Source: Beta vulgaris subsp. vulgaris
Lineage: Eukaryota > Streptophyta > Magnoliopsida > Caryophyllales > Amaranthaceae
Length of the DNA stretch: 64,000 nucleotides
Direction of reading: 5' to 3'
Assembly (NCBI RefSeq): GCF_026745355.1
Contig: NC_079202.1
Location: 33,727,508-33,791,507 of the forward strand
The notes beneath the pieces were generated by a model that was given only the letters and a program-made list of their open reading frames with translations, did no database searches and was not told the origin of the DNA. Shown piece by piece: positions 53,822 to 64,000 of this stretch. The first letter of the stretch is position 1, and the number at the start of each line of letters is the position of its first letter. The position numbers and the translations under genes were made by a program.

Positions 53822-56800
53822 ATGAGGGGAACAGGAAGAAGCATGCTCACTCTATCAATCTCCTCCAACCTCATTTCTCACTCCCTCTTTTCATCATCCA
53901 AATCTTACCCACTTCGAAAACTCACTTTTCCACACAGGGTTTTACTAGGGTTTAGGCCTCTCTGCTCTTCCACCACCATTGTTGAAGCAGAAGAACTCTC
54001 AAACCCATCAAAACAATCAATTCTTCTTGAAAGATTAAGGGTTAGACACCTCAAAGATGGTCTTAAAACCCCAGAATTCAAAACCTTACCTTCTAAATCA
54101 TCTTCAAATTTGGTTAATAATGGAGAAAGTGCTAATAAAATATCAAATAAAAAGGGTTTGGCTTCAAATTTTGGGGAATTGGGTTTGAGTGAAGAGGTTA
54201 TGGGTGCTTTGGAAGAAATGGGTATATCTGTTCCCACTGAAATTCAGTGTGTTGGTATTCCAGCTGTTCTCGAAAGAAATAGTGTGGTTTTGGGGTCTCA
54301 TACTGGGTCTGGCAAGACTTTGGCTTACATGCTTCCTATAGTTCAGGTGATATTAGCTCTTTTCTGAATTTCTTTGATTATTTTTTATGGAGTTCGCAAA
54401 AAAAATTTGGATTTTTCAATTTGAAGTTAGTTTAATGGATGAATGCCTAGTTCAAAAGGTTATGTGTTCATATCATTTTTTTCGTTGGATATTTAATTAT
54501 AAAAGATGTGCTTTTCCTTTCCATTTTAGCTGTAACGGGGGCAGTCACAAGTTTTAAGGAGTACTAGGAGAGAAATAGATAGAGGGAACATTAAAATTTC
54601 ACCAATGTACATGATGATAGATCATATACAATAGTTGTGATTCATATAAAATATTTATGACTCGATAGACAACATTTGTCTTCAAATATACAACTACAAA
54701 TTGTTATGAACAAAACAACTTCATAATAGTTAGGAATTTCTCGCAATTTAATGTGGTATGACTCAAAATGCTATATATGATTCACATCCAGCCATAGAGC
54801 AGTGGGAATATTATACTTTGGATGGGGTCATGGAGCTTTTATTATACAGAAGGGAAGGAGGGGGGGGGGGGGGGATAGTGGGAGCAGAAAGTAGACGTTT
54901 CATTTTAATTCTGTACTTCTCTATCTCATCTGGACAAGTTGAGTTACTGGTTTTTGGGTCAATCATTGATGAGAGTCAGATTTTTGTTTTATACCTTCTT
55001 TTTAAGGCTTGGTATTGAGATTTGACTGCTCTTTATGCTGTGTAGAGATACTCATTGAGTCCACTAGAGCTCTGCAATTTGTACTTCTTTTGTTTTGTTT
55101 TGCAGAGAGTCATTACTATAGTTTTGCAGTCTTTTATGCTGGCAAGATGTGGCATTATTTTCCACCAGTGTTGGTGTTTTTTGTTATTATTCTATATGAG
55201 CTAAAGTATCACTTGGTTGGTGTATTCAATTCTCGGATTTTGATGTATGTATTCTGCCAACTTAATAGCTTTTGAGGCGGGACGAAGATAACTCAGGCAT
55301 TGTAATAAAGCCTAGGCGTCCACGAGCTGTTGTCCTTTGCCCAACTAGGGAGCTTTCGGAACAGGTATTTATTATCTTACAATCAGACTTCAAATTATCA
55401 GTAATCCTAAATTTTGATTGAGATGTCTGTTGCTATGAATATGAACTTTTTAATCTGGACTTTGGATTGGTGTTACAGGTATTTCGTGTGGCAAAGTCCA
55501 TCAGTCATCATGCACGGTTCAGGACTACTATGATAAGTGGTGGTGGTCGGCTACGACCTCAAGAGGACTCACTTAATCTCCCCATAGATATGGTAGTTGG
55601 CACACCAGGAAGGATTCTACAACATATCGAGGATGGGAATATGGTTTATGGTGATATCAAATACATAGTGAGAATTCTTTCAATTTTATCTTGTTGAAGT
55701 TTAATTTCCTTGAGTTTGACTAGCTTGTAACAAGGACTAGGATTAAATATTTCAGGTGTTGGATGAGGCAGACACCATGTTTGATCGTGGCTTTGGTCCT
55801 GATATTCGTAAATTTCTTGGCCCACTCAAGAACCGTGCTTCTAAACCTAATGACCCTGGGTTCCAAACTATCTTGGTTGCGGCAACAATGACCAAGGTAT
55901 GCCCTGAAACACTGTCAATTGAATAAGACAAGTTCCAGACTCAGTTAGAACTTGGAAGTTCCATTTTTCACATTTTGGTAGTGGTGATTGCTTTAAAAAA
56001 TTCACTATCGTGGTGGTTAGTTTTGTTGCCTAATCTTATATTCTTGAATTTGAGGATAAACTAGCTATAGATAGGTTTTACAATTTTCTTTCTCAGATTG
56101 GTTCACTGTTAATAACTAAGCTCTTGAACTAAAGGCAGTTCAAATGCTCGTTGATGAGGAGTTCCAAGGCATTATACATTTGCGCACTTCAACTCTACAT
56201 AAAAAGGTCGCATCTGCTCGTCATGATTTCATAAGACTTTCAGGAGCTGAAAACAAGCTGGAAGCACTGTTACAGGTTTGCCTTGCCATGTCTTATTATC
56301 TTTGTCTTGATAGAGATATTGATTCTGCATCTTCCTTTCTGTAAGCTGATATTACTTACCCATGCAATTCACTTTCATTTGTAATTATTCATTTGCGATA
56401 ACTTCTGTCAGACATGCTTCTTGCCATTTATTGGAAGGTTCATATAGTTGTTGGAAGGATCATGTAGTTGTTTTCGAAGAATAAGCTGATACCGATGTTC
56501 CTCAACTTATAAGGAACAACTAGTTATTAGGCCCGTGCTATGGCCCGAGTAAGAAAATATTTCATTTATTAATATAATACTTTATGATAATAACACTAAA
56601 TACAACTTTGCCTAGTGGTTAAAACTTAGTATATGTACTCGAGGTCTCGGGATCAAACCCTATACTATGCAATTTCTTAATTTTTTTATTGTACATGGAT
56701 TACATGAACTAAAACTCCCTAGGGAGAGCGCCACGTGGCACAGATTCATGTTTTCGCACGCCTTTTAATATATTTGTATAGATGTGATCCTGGAGGTCCA

Positions 56801-59800
56801 ACTAACTTGATACGTGACAAACTTAAAGTCAGATTGGTTTACACTACCTAGAGAAATGCCATCCCTTGAAAGCCCTTACGACCACCAAACATCTTACAAG
56901 TTAAAATCATAGAGATCTAATGCTTTGACAGACTCAATACTATTATGATATATTGTGATTATCACTAAGAGTTCTAGGTCCACTTGGCAGAGAGTCTTGC
57001 TCGTGTTGCTTAAAGGATATGATGATGTGGCTCTAATTGACAGAATCATGTGGATCTTGAGGATTAGGGGAGAGGGAAAACACAACACATAAGTAGCGAT
57101 GAGAAGTTGAGAACCCCAATTGCAGATTTGAAATAAGTCATCAGCTTACTTTTCAAAAGCATGAGGCTCAAGGTAAGAGCGCTTGCGCTTAGTAGTGAGG
57201 CGTGACGTCACATATTTATGTTATTGTTATATCATAGCTTCAGTAACGGTGCCGAGGTATAAGAATAAATGACAGTAATTAACAATATAAGCATATAACA
57301 GCCTAGAAAGGAGGAAGAAAAAATAGCAGGGAGGATACCTACAGTATAGAAGAAGGGGGAGGGGGATATTATTTTAAAGCGATGGAATTAAAAAATTGAT
57401 TAACAAGTTAAGTTGTATCACCTCTGCTTCTAAAGTGTGACACTTGCTTTTCCTTAGTCTCCTATGCACACTTTTTACCGCTAATATCTTAAGTACTTAT
57501 CAATATAAATCATAAGTTGATATTTTGAAAGTACCCATGGATAAACAAAATAAGATCCCACATGAATAAATTTTAGGCATAGTAGTAATAAGTTGTCAAA
57601 GTTTTTGAACTTGGACCATAAATTACACTTCTTTGATTAGAGGGGAAGTAATAAATGAGGACTTCACTTTCAAAGGGTCCATAAATCATGCTTTTCACCG
57701 CAAGGGAGAGATACTGCTTGAAAAATAAACAATAGGGGCTAGTGAGAACTTTGCTTTCCATCTTGAGAAAGCTACAGTCATAATTCCCAAAGGTCATGGA
57801 GATCCAAGAAAGAACAGAATTTCAATCCCAAAAAGAGAAGAGAGAAGCAACAACTTTGGCATTATAGGCCAAAGTTCGAAAACACGATTTCGGTTACGAT
57901 TGCGGTAGCGGTCACGGTGAGGCGGGAACAGGGATGATGCGGTTGTCATACAACTGAATTTCGGCTTAAGCCATGAAATATCCCTAAAACCCGCCTAAAA
58001 TGCGATGTTTTTTGTACATTTACGATGCGGGTAATATCGGTTTGTAGATTTGAAAACCTTTACGATATTGCCAATCTTATGCCTACCAAATCAGTTATTT
58101 TTTAAACCACCATTGCTGGGGAGAGGGAAGCCAAAACTCACTTAAAGCTTATTGTGCTACTGAACTTTGTCCTTATATTACTTTGATGGCTGAGATTATT
58201 ATGAAATGAAGGAGAAAGAATTTGGAATTCGTCACGTGGTATGGGCACACATTGACACACCATCAATGAGTGAAGGAAAAAGTTGAGGCAGGCTTGTTGT
58301 GTGAAATAGTGGTGCTTGGAATATTTAACTTCAAATGGTCATAATTTCCTCGTTTCTCTGCCAGACTGCACATGTGGCCAACAACCGTATCTTTTATATT
58401 TTTACCATTAGTTGGAAAGCTCTCAGACTCTACTTTCATCTCTAGTATTTCAAATAATGAGTAATAGTTCCACTCATAATAAAATAAAATAATGAGTAAT
58501 AGCAAATATTGCTTTTTTGAAGTTGGTGTTCCCAGTAAGCTCACAGGAGTTCCTTATGACACAAGTTGTCTCGATAATCTAAAACTCAAGCCTCCAAGAT
58601 TCGTCTAAGGCTAGTAAAAAGTAATTAAACTTAAGATCAACACTCACCCTTTTTGATATTCAGTATTCAATGTATAGCTAGAAAATAAGAATTAAGAAAC
58701 TAATTTAGAGCCCCATAAGCTGTGCCCACATCGAGGGTGATATCTGAGCCATTTCTATCAAAATCCTCTTCTATCTGATTTGAAGGAAATTTGTGATATG
58801 AATGTTTGTGTTGTGACTTATTAGAATGGCTGTAGAAAGGAGGTTTTGCAACAAGAATACAAAGGAAACTTCTTTTTTTCTTTCGGGATCTCTTTGTCTT
58901 TTATGTTAAGGCCTCAAACTAATTAAGTATATGATGTTTGATGGATGTTTTTCCTTTTTGGGTGGGTTATTATCTGAAGTAGTGTAATGTGTTTTTTTTC
59001 GTGTCAATGCAGGTTCTTGAGCCTAGCTTGTCCAAAGGAAATAAGGTCATGGTCTTTTGTAATACTTTGGATTCAAGTCGCGCTGTTGATCACTTCCTTA
59101 GTGAAAATCAAATCTTCACAGTCAATTACCATGGAGAAGTCCCAGCAGAGCAAAGGTAAGATGATAAACAATTGTCGGACATTGGAGTATATGTGCTTGG
59201 TTAATGAAAGTGCATCATTATTAAAATGAACATGACAAAAGACTTAACTTTAAGGTTCAACCTCATCAAAAAATTGTAGTGAGTCTAGTATTGTTGGCTA
59301 TTTTGGTGCATTAGATGGTTGGTTGCATTACTTTTGTGTGTTAGTTCACTGGAAGTTCCTGTATAGAGCATCTTATACTGGCTAAAATATCCATTTGTCA
59401 GCACAACAGCCGATGGATTCAGTTATTAGTTGAAACCTGATAGACTTTTCAGAATGCTCTAGTTCCACTTAATTGGGTTCATGAGACATTTGATATAATT
59501 GATGATAATTCAGAAATGAAATTTGCCTGCTATAGAAGTCAGAAGATTATTGTGGCCATGCTTACAGCTACGGGGTATAGAGTATAGAACTTTGTTAAGC
59601 TCACCCGATTTTGATTGAATAGAAATATGTATTAAATAACACAAAAACTGATTTTCACTGAACTTTAGGGTTTTGTCATATGCAGTTTACTCAATATAAT
59701 TAATTGAAAACTGTATTTTATTGATGAATGATTTTTGATTTTTTTTTTATTGTTGGTACTTGGTAGAGGGAGGATATGGGAATGGGTTAACTATAAGTTG

Positions 59801-62800
59801 GTAAACAATAGATTAGATTCATGTATTGTTAGGTTTTTCTATTCTCAGTTGTAAGATAAATTTGAGGAGGGTAAAAATTTGTACCTGTGTTTTGACAGAT
59901 TCCTTCAAAGAGAGTAGGTCTACACTACTCCCTCCAACTTTTATTAGTTTACCCCTTCCATATGGCACAAATTTTCAGGAGAAATATTGAATGGGTGATA
60001 TGAAAGAAAAGAAATGTTATTATATTCAAACATTTTATTGAATTTGGTGAATGAAGAATTGGACACGTACCCATATCCAACCCTTTATACTGATTTCGAT
60101 TTGAGGCTGATTCTCTGATGTTGGATTTCAGAACTCTGGTAGTATTCGTTTCAAATATTTTGGGATGTTGGATATTTGTTGTATTTGATTTGATACGGTA
60201 GCGGAGATAGAAAATTTGAGATACTGGGTATTTGATCTGAAATATGATTATGGATCATGTATCTGATCTGTGCACAAGCTTACGAGTGGATACAGTTATT
60301 GGTACCTTCTGTGTTGCTTTTCCTGAAGAGGGGGGGAGGGTGTGCAAATCAGTTGAAGTATTTGCTGATATTATTGCATCTGGCTGCTGGAAAAAGGTTG
60401 ATAGGTTGTTGGAAATGTCGCACCAAGATTGTCAGTTCTCCTGGTGAGGACTGCTCATGATTGCTTGCTGTATATACATCCAACCACTAATGTGTGCTTG
60501 GAGGTGTAATTTTAAAGATGTGTGGGCTTGGCACTTTCTGGTGAATTGTAGCTTCAGCTTAGTATGTAACTGGAGTTCCAACTTTATGGTTGTCGTTAGT
60601 TTTGGGCTCTATGGTTTTGTTGAACGTCTGTTCTATGGGGTATTCTGAGCTTCCACTCTTATCAGGATGTTGTGAGCTTCAGCTCTGAATTATTTTGAGC
60701 TCCAGCTTCAACTCTTACTAATTTATACAAATGGACTCTTAATTGTGCCTGAAAATAACATTATGCTAGATTGCTAGGCATGATAGTGTGCTGACCGGAG
60801 CTCAAGCTTGTGGTAGCTCCATTTATCTTAGCTCACAACAACGTAGACTCCATGTTCAGAGATGTCAGGCTTTGGTTGGCTAGTAACTCAACTCAAGCCC
60901 GAGTTATGAGCAACCAGCTCCAACCAATCAAGGGTGTTATGTCAGTATATTCGTATTTTTAATGTTTTGCTAATACATCGAGGCCCTCATACGTTCTTTT
61001 GTTGAATTTTTAGTGTGATTCATAACTCAGGACTGATTGATTCTATTTAATGAATATAATTGAGCTTGGTCATGAGCTGCTTTGTTCAGCTTGGATCGTT
61101 AAGGTTTAAATTTCACTTAGGCTAAGATTGAGTAGCTTGCAAGCAAGCTAAGCTCATTATTTGTCCTAATTATGGTAGCGAATAAGCTTGCTCCCCTTTC
61201 TTTTACTGTAGCAGGTTCCATTTCTTTCCATCAGGTGAGGGCTAGTGATGCAAACCTTTTTATGGTAGTCATTCGATTTACTCTAACCTGAAAACTATTT
61301 TTTTCAAGGGAACAACTTGAAAGACTATTGATGCTATTTAAATATGGTGTTAAACTTTAGCTTACTGCTAGACTATTGAATAAGATTCCGAGAATTTGAA
61401 TTTATAATGTTATTTGAATTTTAGATCTTTGTTACTAAGACTAAGCAACTAGTGTCCACCACAAGTATGTGTCAACTATTTCATGAAATAATTGCATGTT
61501 TTGGGTCCATAACGAAGTCTTAGTGTCTCATGTCAGAGTTTGAGCAACTTAGTTCTGAATATTGTTGATTCTTCCTCATCCCCCTCCCCCCTCCCTCTCC
61601 ACTCTCGTTGTATGACCTTTTCTGTACATAAATCTTTCCTGATGACCTTGTGCATCGATTGGACTATTTACTCATCTCTTTGATGTTGAATCAAGGGTTG
61701 AGAATCTCAAAAAGTTCAAAGATGAAGATGGTGATTGTCCCACTTTGGTTTGCACTGATCTGGCTGCTAGGGGACTGGACTTGGATGTAGACCATGTTAT
61801 CATGTTTGACTTTCCTAAGAATTCTGTGAGTATGATCGCATATTATTTGGTTTCTCTATTTGTCACTTCGAGTCATTCTCTTCCCTTTCCAACTATAATC
61901 TTAATCAATCAATTGTGCAGGTTGATTATCTCCATCGAACTGGAAGAACTGCACGTATGGGTGCAAAAGGTACTCAAAACAGAGAATCAATTAGAAAACC
62001 TCTACTGAAATTGATAGTTGTACAATTGTCCAATTTGATAACTGTTAATGGCCTAAAGTTGGAATGGACTTGTTCGTCTATCCTTTTATAAATAGCCCAA
62101 AATTGTGTTATCTTGAGATAAAAGCCTAGAGTTACTTTATCTTCATGGATACTTGCATGTCTAGCTGTAGTTTAATAACAAAATTACTAGCTATGTAGCA
62201 TGAACGACTGCCGATTGGTGGTTTTTTGGGGTTTTGGAAACGGAAGTATTTTTCAAGGTGGGAATTCTTGGTCCTAGCTATTTTTGGGCGTCATTAGCAC
62301 AACATTGGCCGGTGTTTCAGAAACAAGGAAACCTTGGTCATAGAGGTTTCCATGCTTCAAAAATTACCCGGGTTTCTTGGCTACTCAGGACTAGGCAATA
62401 ATCTGGAGTCAATGTGGTCTATTTTCTTCTTTTTTGTTTGTGTTTGTATGACTACCGTGATATATTTTCTTGATAATCCTTATCTTATTTCATTCACTTT
62501 CTAAATAGGGAAAGTGACCTGTTTGGTTGCCAAGAGGGACGTGCCATTGGCCAATCGGATAGAGGAGGCTATTAAAAAAAATGAGAGCTTGGAATCTCTT
62601 AGTGTAGATAGTGTAAGGAGGGATATAGCCAGGACACGTATCACTCAACAGCAAGGAAGTAATATCAAAGCGGTTCGGACATCTACTTTTAAAAACAGCA
62701 GCAGAACTGCTTCAGCCAAATCAGCTGGTGGGCCTGGCAAAAGCAGTGGAAGAACTACTTCAACAAAGTCCGCAGGTCTGCCTGGCAAAAGCAGTGGAAG

Positions 62801-63110
62801 AGTTACTTCAACAAAGTCCGCAGGTGTGCCTGGCAGAAGCAGTGGCAGAGCTGCTTCAGCAAAGCCTGCAGGGGTGCCTGGCAAAGGGGTAGCTGCTCAG
62901 GCATCTGCAAGGAAAAGCTCAGGTGGAAAATTTGGAACTGCAATTAATCAGTCAAAAGGGAAACCTGAAAAAGTGGCCAGTCAGTTCAAACCTGCAAAGA
63001 AAGCTGTCAAGGTTTCACAATTAACAAGCTCCAGTACCTCAAAGAGATCTGCAAAGATCAGTGTGGTTGGGTTCCGAGGACGAAGTTCTTCCCCGGTCAC
63101 AAAAAATTAG
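53822..63110 (+). CDS. RH39: DEAD-box RNA helicase, plastid RH39-like, nine exons
   Basis: Exons: 53822-54346, 55269-55364, 55479-55667, 55756-55896, 56135-56275, 59013-59155, 61696-61825, 61921-61969, 62509-63110. All introns are GT-AG and the product has 671 residues. Residues 1-45 form a Ser-rich, basic putative chloroplast transit peptide. Core motifs are Q motif Gln142 (PTEIQ), GSGKT 162-166, PTREL 200-204, TPGR 249-252, DEAD 273-276, AAT 312-314 (usually SAT), VFCNT 378-382, TDLAARGLD 432-440 and HRTGRTAR 460-467. The tail (about 475-671) is basic with a Ser/Gly/Lys repeat. Exon joins and core sequence fit plant RH39, which is needed for the hidden break in plastid 23S rRNA. Introns 5 (2737 bp) and 6 (2540 bp) are large; the first contains a Helitron, and I see no gene in either. 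Start chosen by alignment with the family N-terminus; a second Met is residue 8. Confidence 0.93.
54860..54874 (+). repeat. G15 homopolymer in helicase intron 1
   Basis: Fifteen consecutive G bases follow AAGGA. The run is purine-rich on the coding strand and could form a G-quadruplex in the pre-mRNA. Confidence 0.9.
56520..56782 (-). mobile_element. Short non-autonomous Helitron in helicase intron 5
   Basis: On the minus strand it begins TCTATACAAATATATTAAAAGG at 56782, the usual plant Helitron start. It ends with a GC hairpin (CGGGCCATAGCACGGGCC) and CTAG at 56520. An A lies just before the start and a T just after the end, the canonical A^T target. It is 263 bp and codes for nothing. On the plus strand it contains an A box (TTGCCTAGTGG, 56608-56618) and a perfect B box (GGATCAAACCC, 56650-56660), 31 bp apart as in tRNA genes. 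Confidence 0.75.
62706..62885 (+). repeat. 48-bp coding minisatellite in the helicase tail
   Basis: Three full units of 16 codons and one partial one encode the pattern TxSxKSAGxPGKSSGR. They cover residues about 538-597. The units are similar at the DNA level as well, so they arose by recent tandem duplication. They add basic Ser/Gly-rich sequence to the C-terminal tail, which is usually the RNA-binding part in this group. Confidence 0.9.
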
Positions 63111-63396
63111 CTTAAGTTTTTGCCTAGTGTACTTTTTTGCTCTGCAGGGGGATAGGTGAGTTGTATGTAAATTAGGAGAATTCTTGTGACATTTACAGGT
63201 TTTACAATCTTTTGATATTTTTATAACAATTAGCTATATGATATTGATTGAAATTAATATATAGATTATTTCAGCGTAAAATGATTCTAACTCATGGTAT
63301 GTAACTAATGATCAAATTAAACAGAGATTGTCAATAGATACTGAAGAACTTTCAGGATGGTATTAACTACAATATCAGTATGTTGATCACTGAACT
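63111..63396. other. Convergent intergenic region
   Basis: These 286 bases lie between the stop codons of the helicase and the small gene. They are AT-rich and must hold both 3' untranslated regions. No clear hairpin or other element was seen. Confidence 0.6.
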
Positions 63397-63771
63397 TTAC
63401 TTCCAAGTAAGAGCAAGTCTAGAAGGCTTGTTTGGTGGGACGACATTTCCAGCAGCGTCATAGATTATGACCCCAGAGAAATCAGGTAACTCGCATTTGC
63501 CTCCCATGAGTATGTTCTTCTGCCAAACAGGTCCTGAAAGTTGTTGGTTTTCCCCTGCCTCTGTTGAAGTGAATATCATTCCTTCATTCTGAAGCTGCTG
63601 TATGACTGGATCTCTGCCTCGGCCTCTATAGCAAGTAGTCCACCGTCGCCACCTTCTGGAGTGAGAGGCACACAGGAAAAGCGTAAAGGCACAAAAGACT
63701 AGTGTTAGAGCCGCGAATGCAGTTTGAGGAATACTAATGGAAGAATATGCTGTCAAGAGTGGACGAGCCAT
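63397..63771 (-). CDS. Small membrane-anchored protein, unnamed plant family
   Basis: This single-exon frame of 124 codons has a start at 63771. Residues about 14-36 form one hydrophobic segment (PQTAFAALTLVFCAFTLFLC). A basic stretch follows at about 38-52 (SRRWRRW, CYRGRGRD), suggesting a cytosolic C-terminus. The C-terminal half has conserved-looking words (PVWQKNILMGGKCELPDFSG, VIIYDAAGNVV). I believe such short proteins are widespread in plants and unnamed, but I do not know a function. It converges with the helicase gene. Codon use and the upstream TATA box support a real gene. Confidence 0.75.
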   Translation of the reverse strand: MARPLLTAYSSISIPQTAFAALTLVFCAFTLFLCASHSRRWRRWTTCYRGRGRDPVIQQLQNEGMIFTSTEAGENQQLSGPVWQKNILMGGKCELPDFSGVIIYDAAGNVVPPNKPSRLALTWK

Positions 63772-63825
63772 CGCTAAGTCTAGGATTGTGGTGTTCTACT
63801 ATTATGTCCAAAGTATGAGTTCCTA

Positions 63826-63833
63826 ATTTATAT
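63826..63833 (-). promoter_or_regulatory. TATA box of the small membrane-protein gene
   Basis: The minus strand reads GTATATAAATTAGG about 55 bases before the ATG at 63771, giving a leader of roughly 30 bases. The remaining sequence to 64000 is AT-rich with no other recognisable site. Confidence 0.6.
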
Positions 63834-64000
63834 ACTCCAGAGTCCAGATGATAAAAAAATTTCATATTCACAAACTGGCGTTGCAGTTGAATTTATTAAA
63901 ATAAAAATAATTTAAATCTAGTTGTAGTGAAGTTGTTGGAATATTAGAAGTTTGGATAATGTTAACAAATTTTTAATTCGAGTTGTTATGTGAAATAAGT

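Noticed and set aside
60244..60648. Short overlapping ORFs in helicase intron 6
   Set aside because: They overlap in different frames, have no recognisable features and are removed by splicing of a well-supported gene.

Overview
This is plant nuclear DNA, most likely from a flowering plant. The right end carries an intron-rich DEAD-box helicase gene (nine exons, all GT-AG introns) with a putative plastid transit peptide and a TATA-driven neighbour. Everything left of about 53.6 kb is a pile of Ty3/gypsy LTR retrotransposons with plant-type primer sites (initiator tRNA-Met and tRNA-Asp). I could not fix the species.

Layout, left to right: unassigned flank (1-497); a probable Tekay-like LTR (498-about 3117) carrying a Tat-type solo LTR (556-1179). 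Then comes a broken Tat-lineage element, 'A', whose pol fragment starts near 3125 and whose 3' LTR ends at 53452. A is split by (i) element B, a 5'-truncated Tat element (about 5496-13634); (ii) a non-autonomous Mutator-like element (13993-15098); (iii) Tekay-1, a complete chromovirus on the minus strand (15412-25726, target duplication CAGGC); and (iv) a complete Athila element on the minus strand (28390-52418, duplication GAATC). The Athila is itself split inside its reverse transcriptase by Tekay-2, a complete chromovirus on the plus strand (35812-47094, duplication ATTGC). Removing each insertion at its target duplication rejoins interrupted codons in the host element, which supports the order of events.

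Elements A and B each carry, besides gag-pol, a gene on the opposite strand between integrase and the 3' LTR. In both it is broken by spliceosomal-looking introns and ends in a coiled coil. In both, an array of short palindromes lies between the convergent pol and antisense genes: tandem units with a GGTCAATGACC core in A, and four hairpins in B. This is the most interesting repeated architecture in the window.

The right side (53.6-64 kb) is ordinary genic DNA. A nine-exon gene (53822-63110) encodes a 671-residue DEAD-box RNA helicase resembling plastid RH39, the factor needed for the hidden break in chloroplast 23S rRNA. It starts only 225 bp from the transposon pile, with A's 3' LTR pointing toward it. 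A short Helitron carrying tRNA-type A and B boxes sits in its fifth intron, and a truncated relative lies just upstream of the gene. A small single-exon gene for a membrane-anchored protein (63771-63397, minus strand) converges on the helicase gene. All transposon coding regions are frameshifted or stopped except the 443-codon Athila ORF3, so the elements look non-autonomous now.
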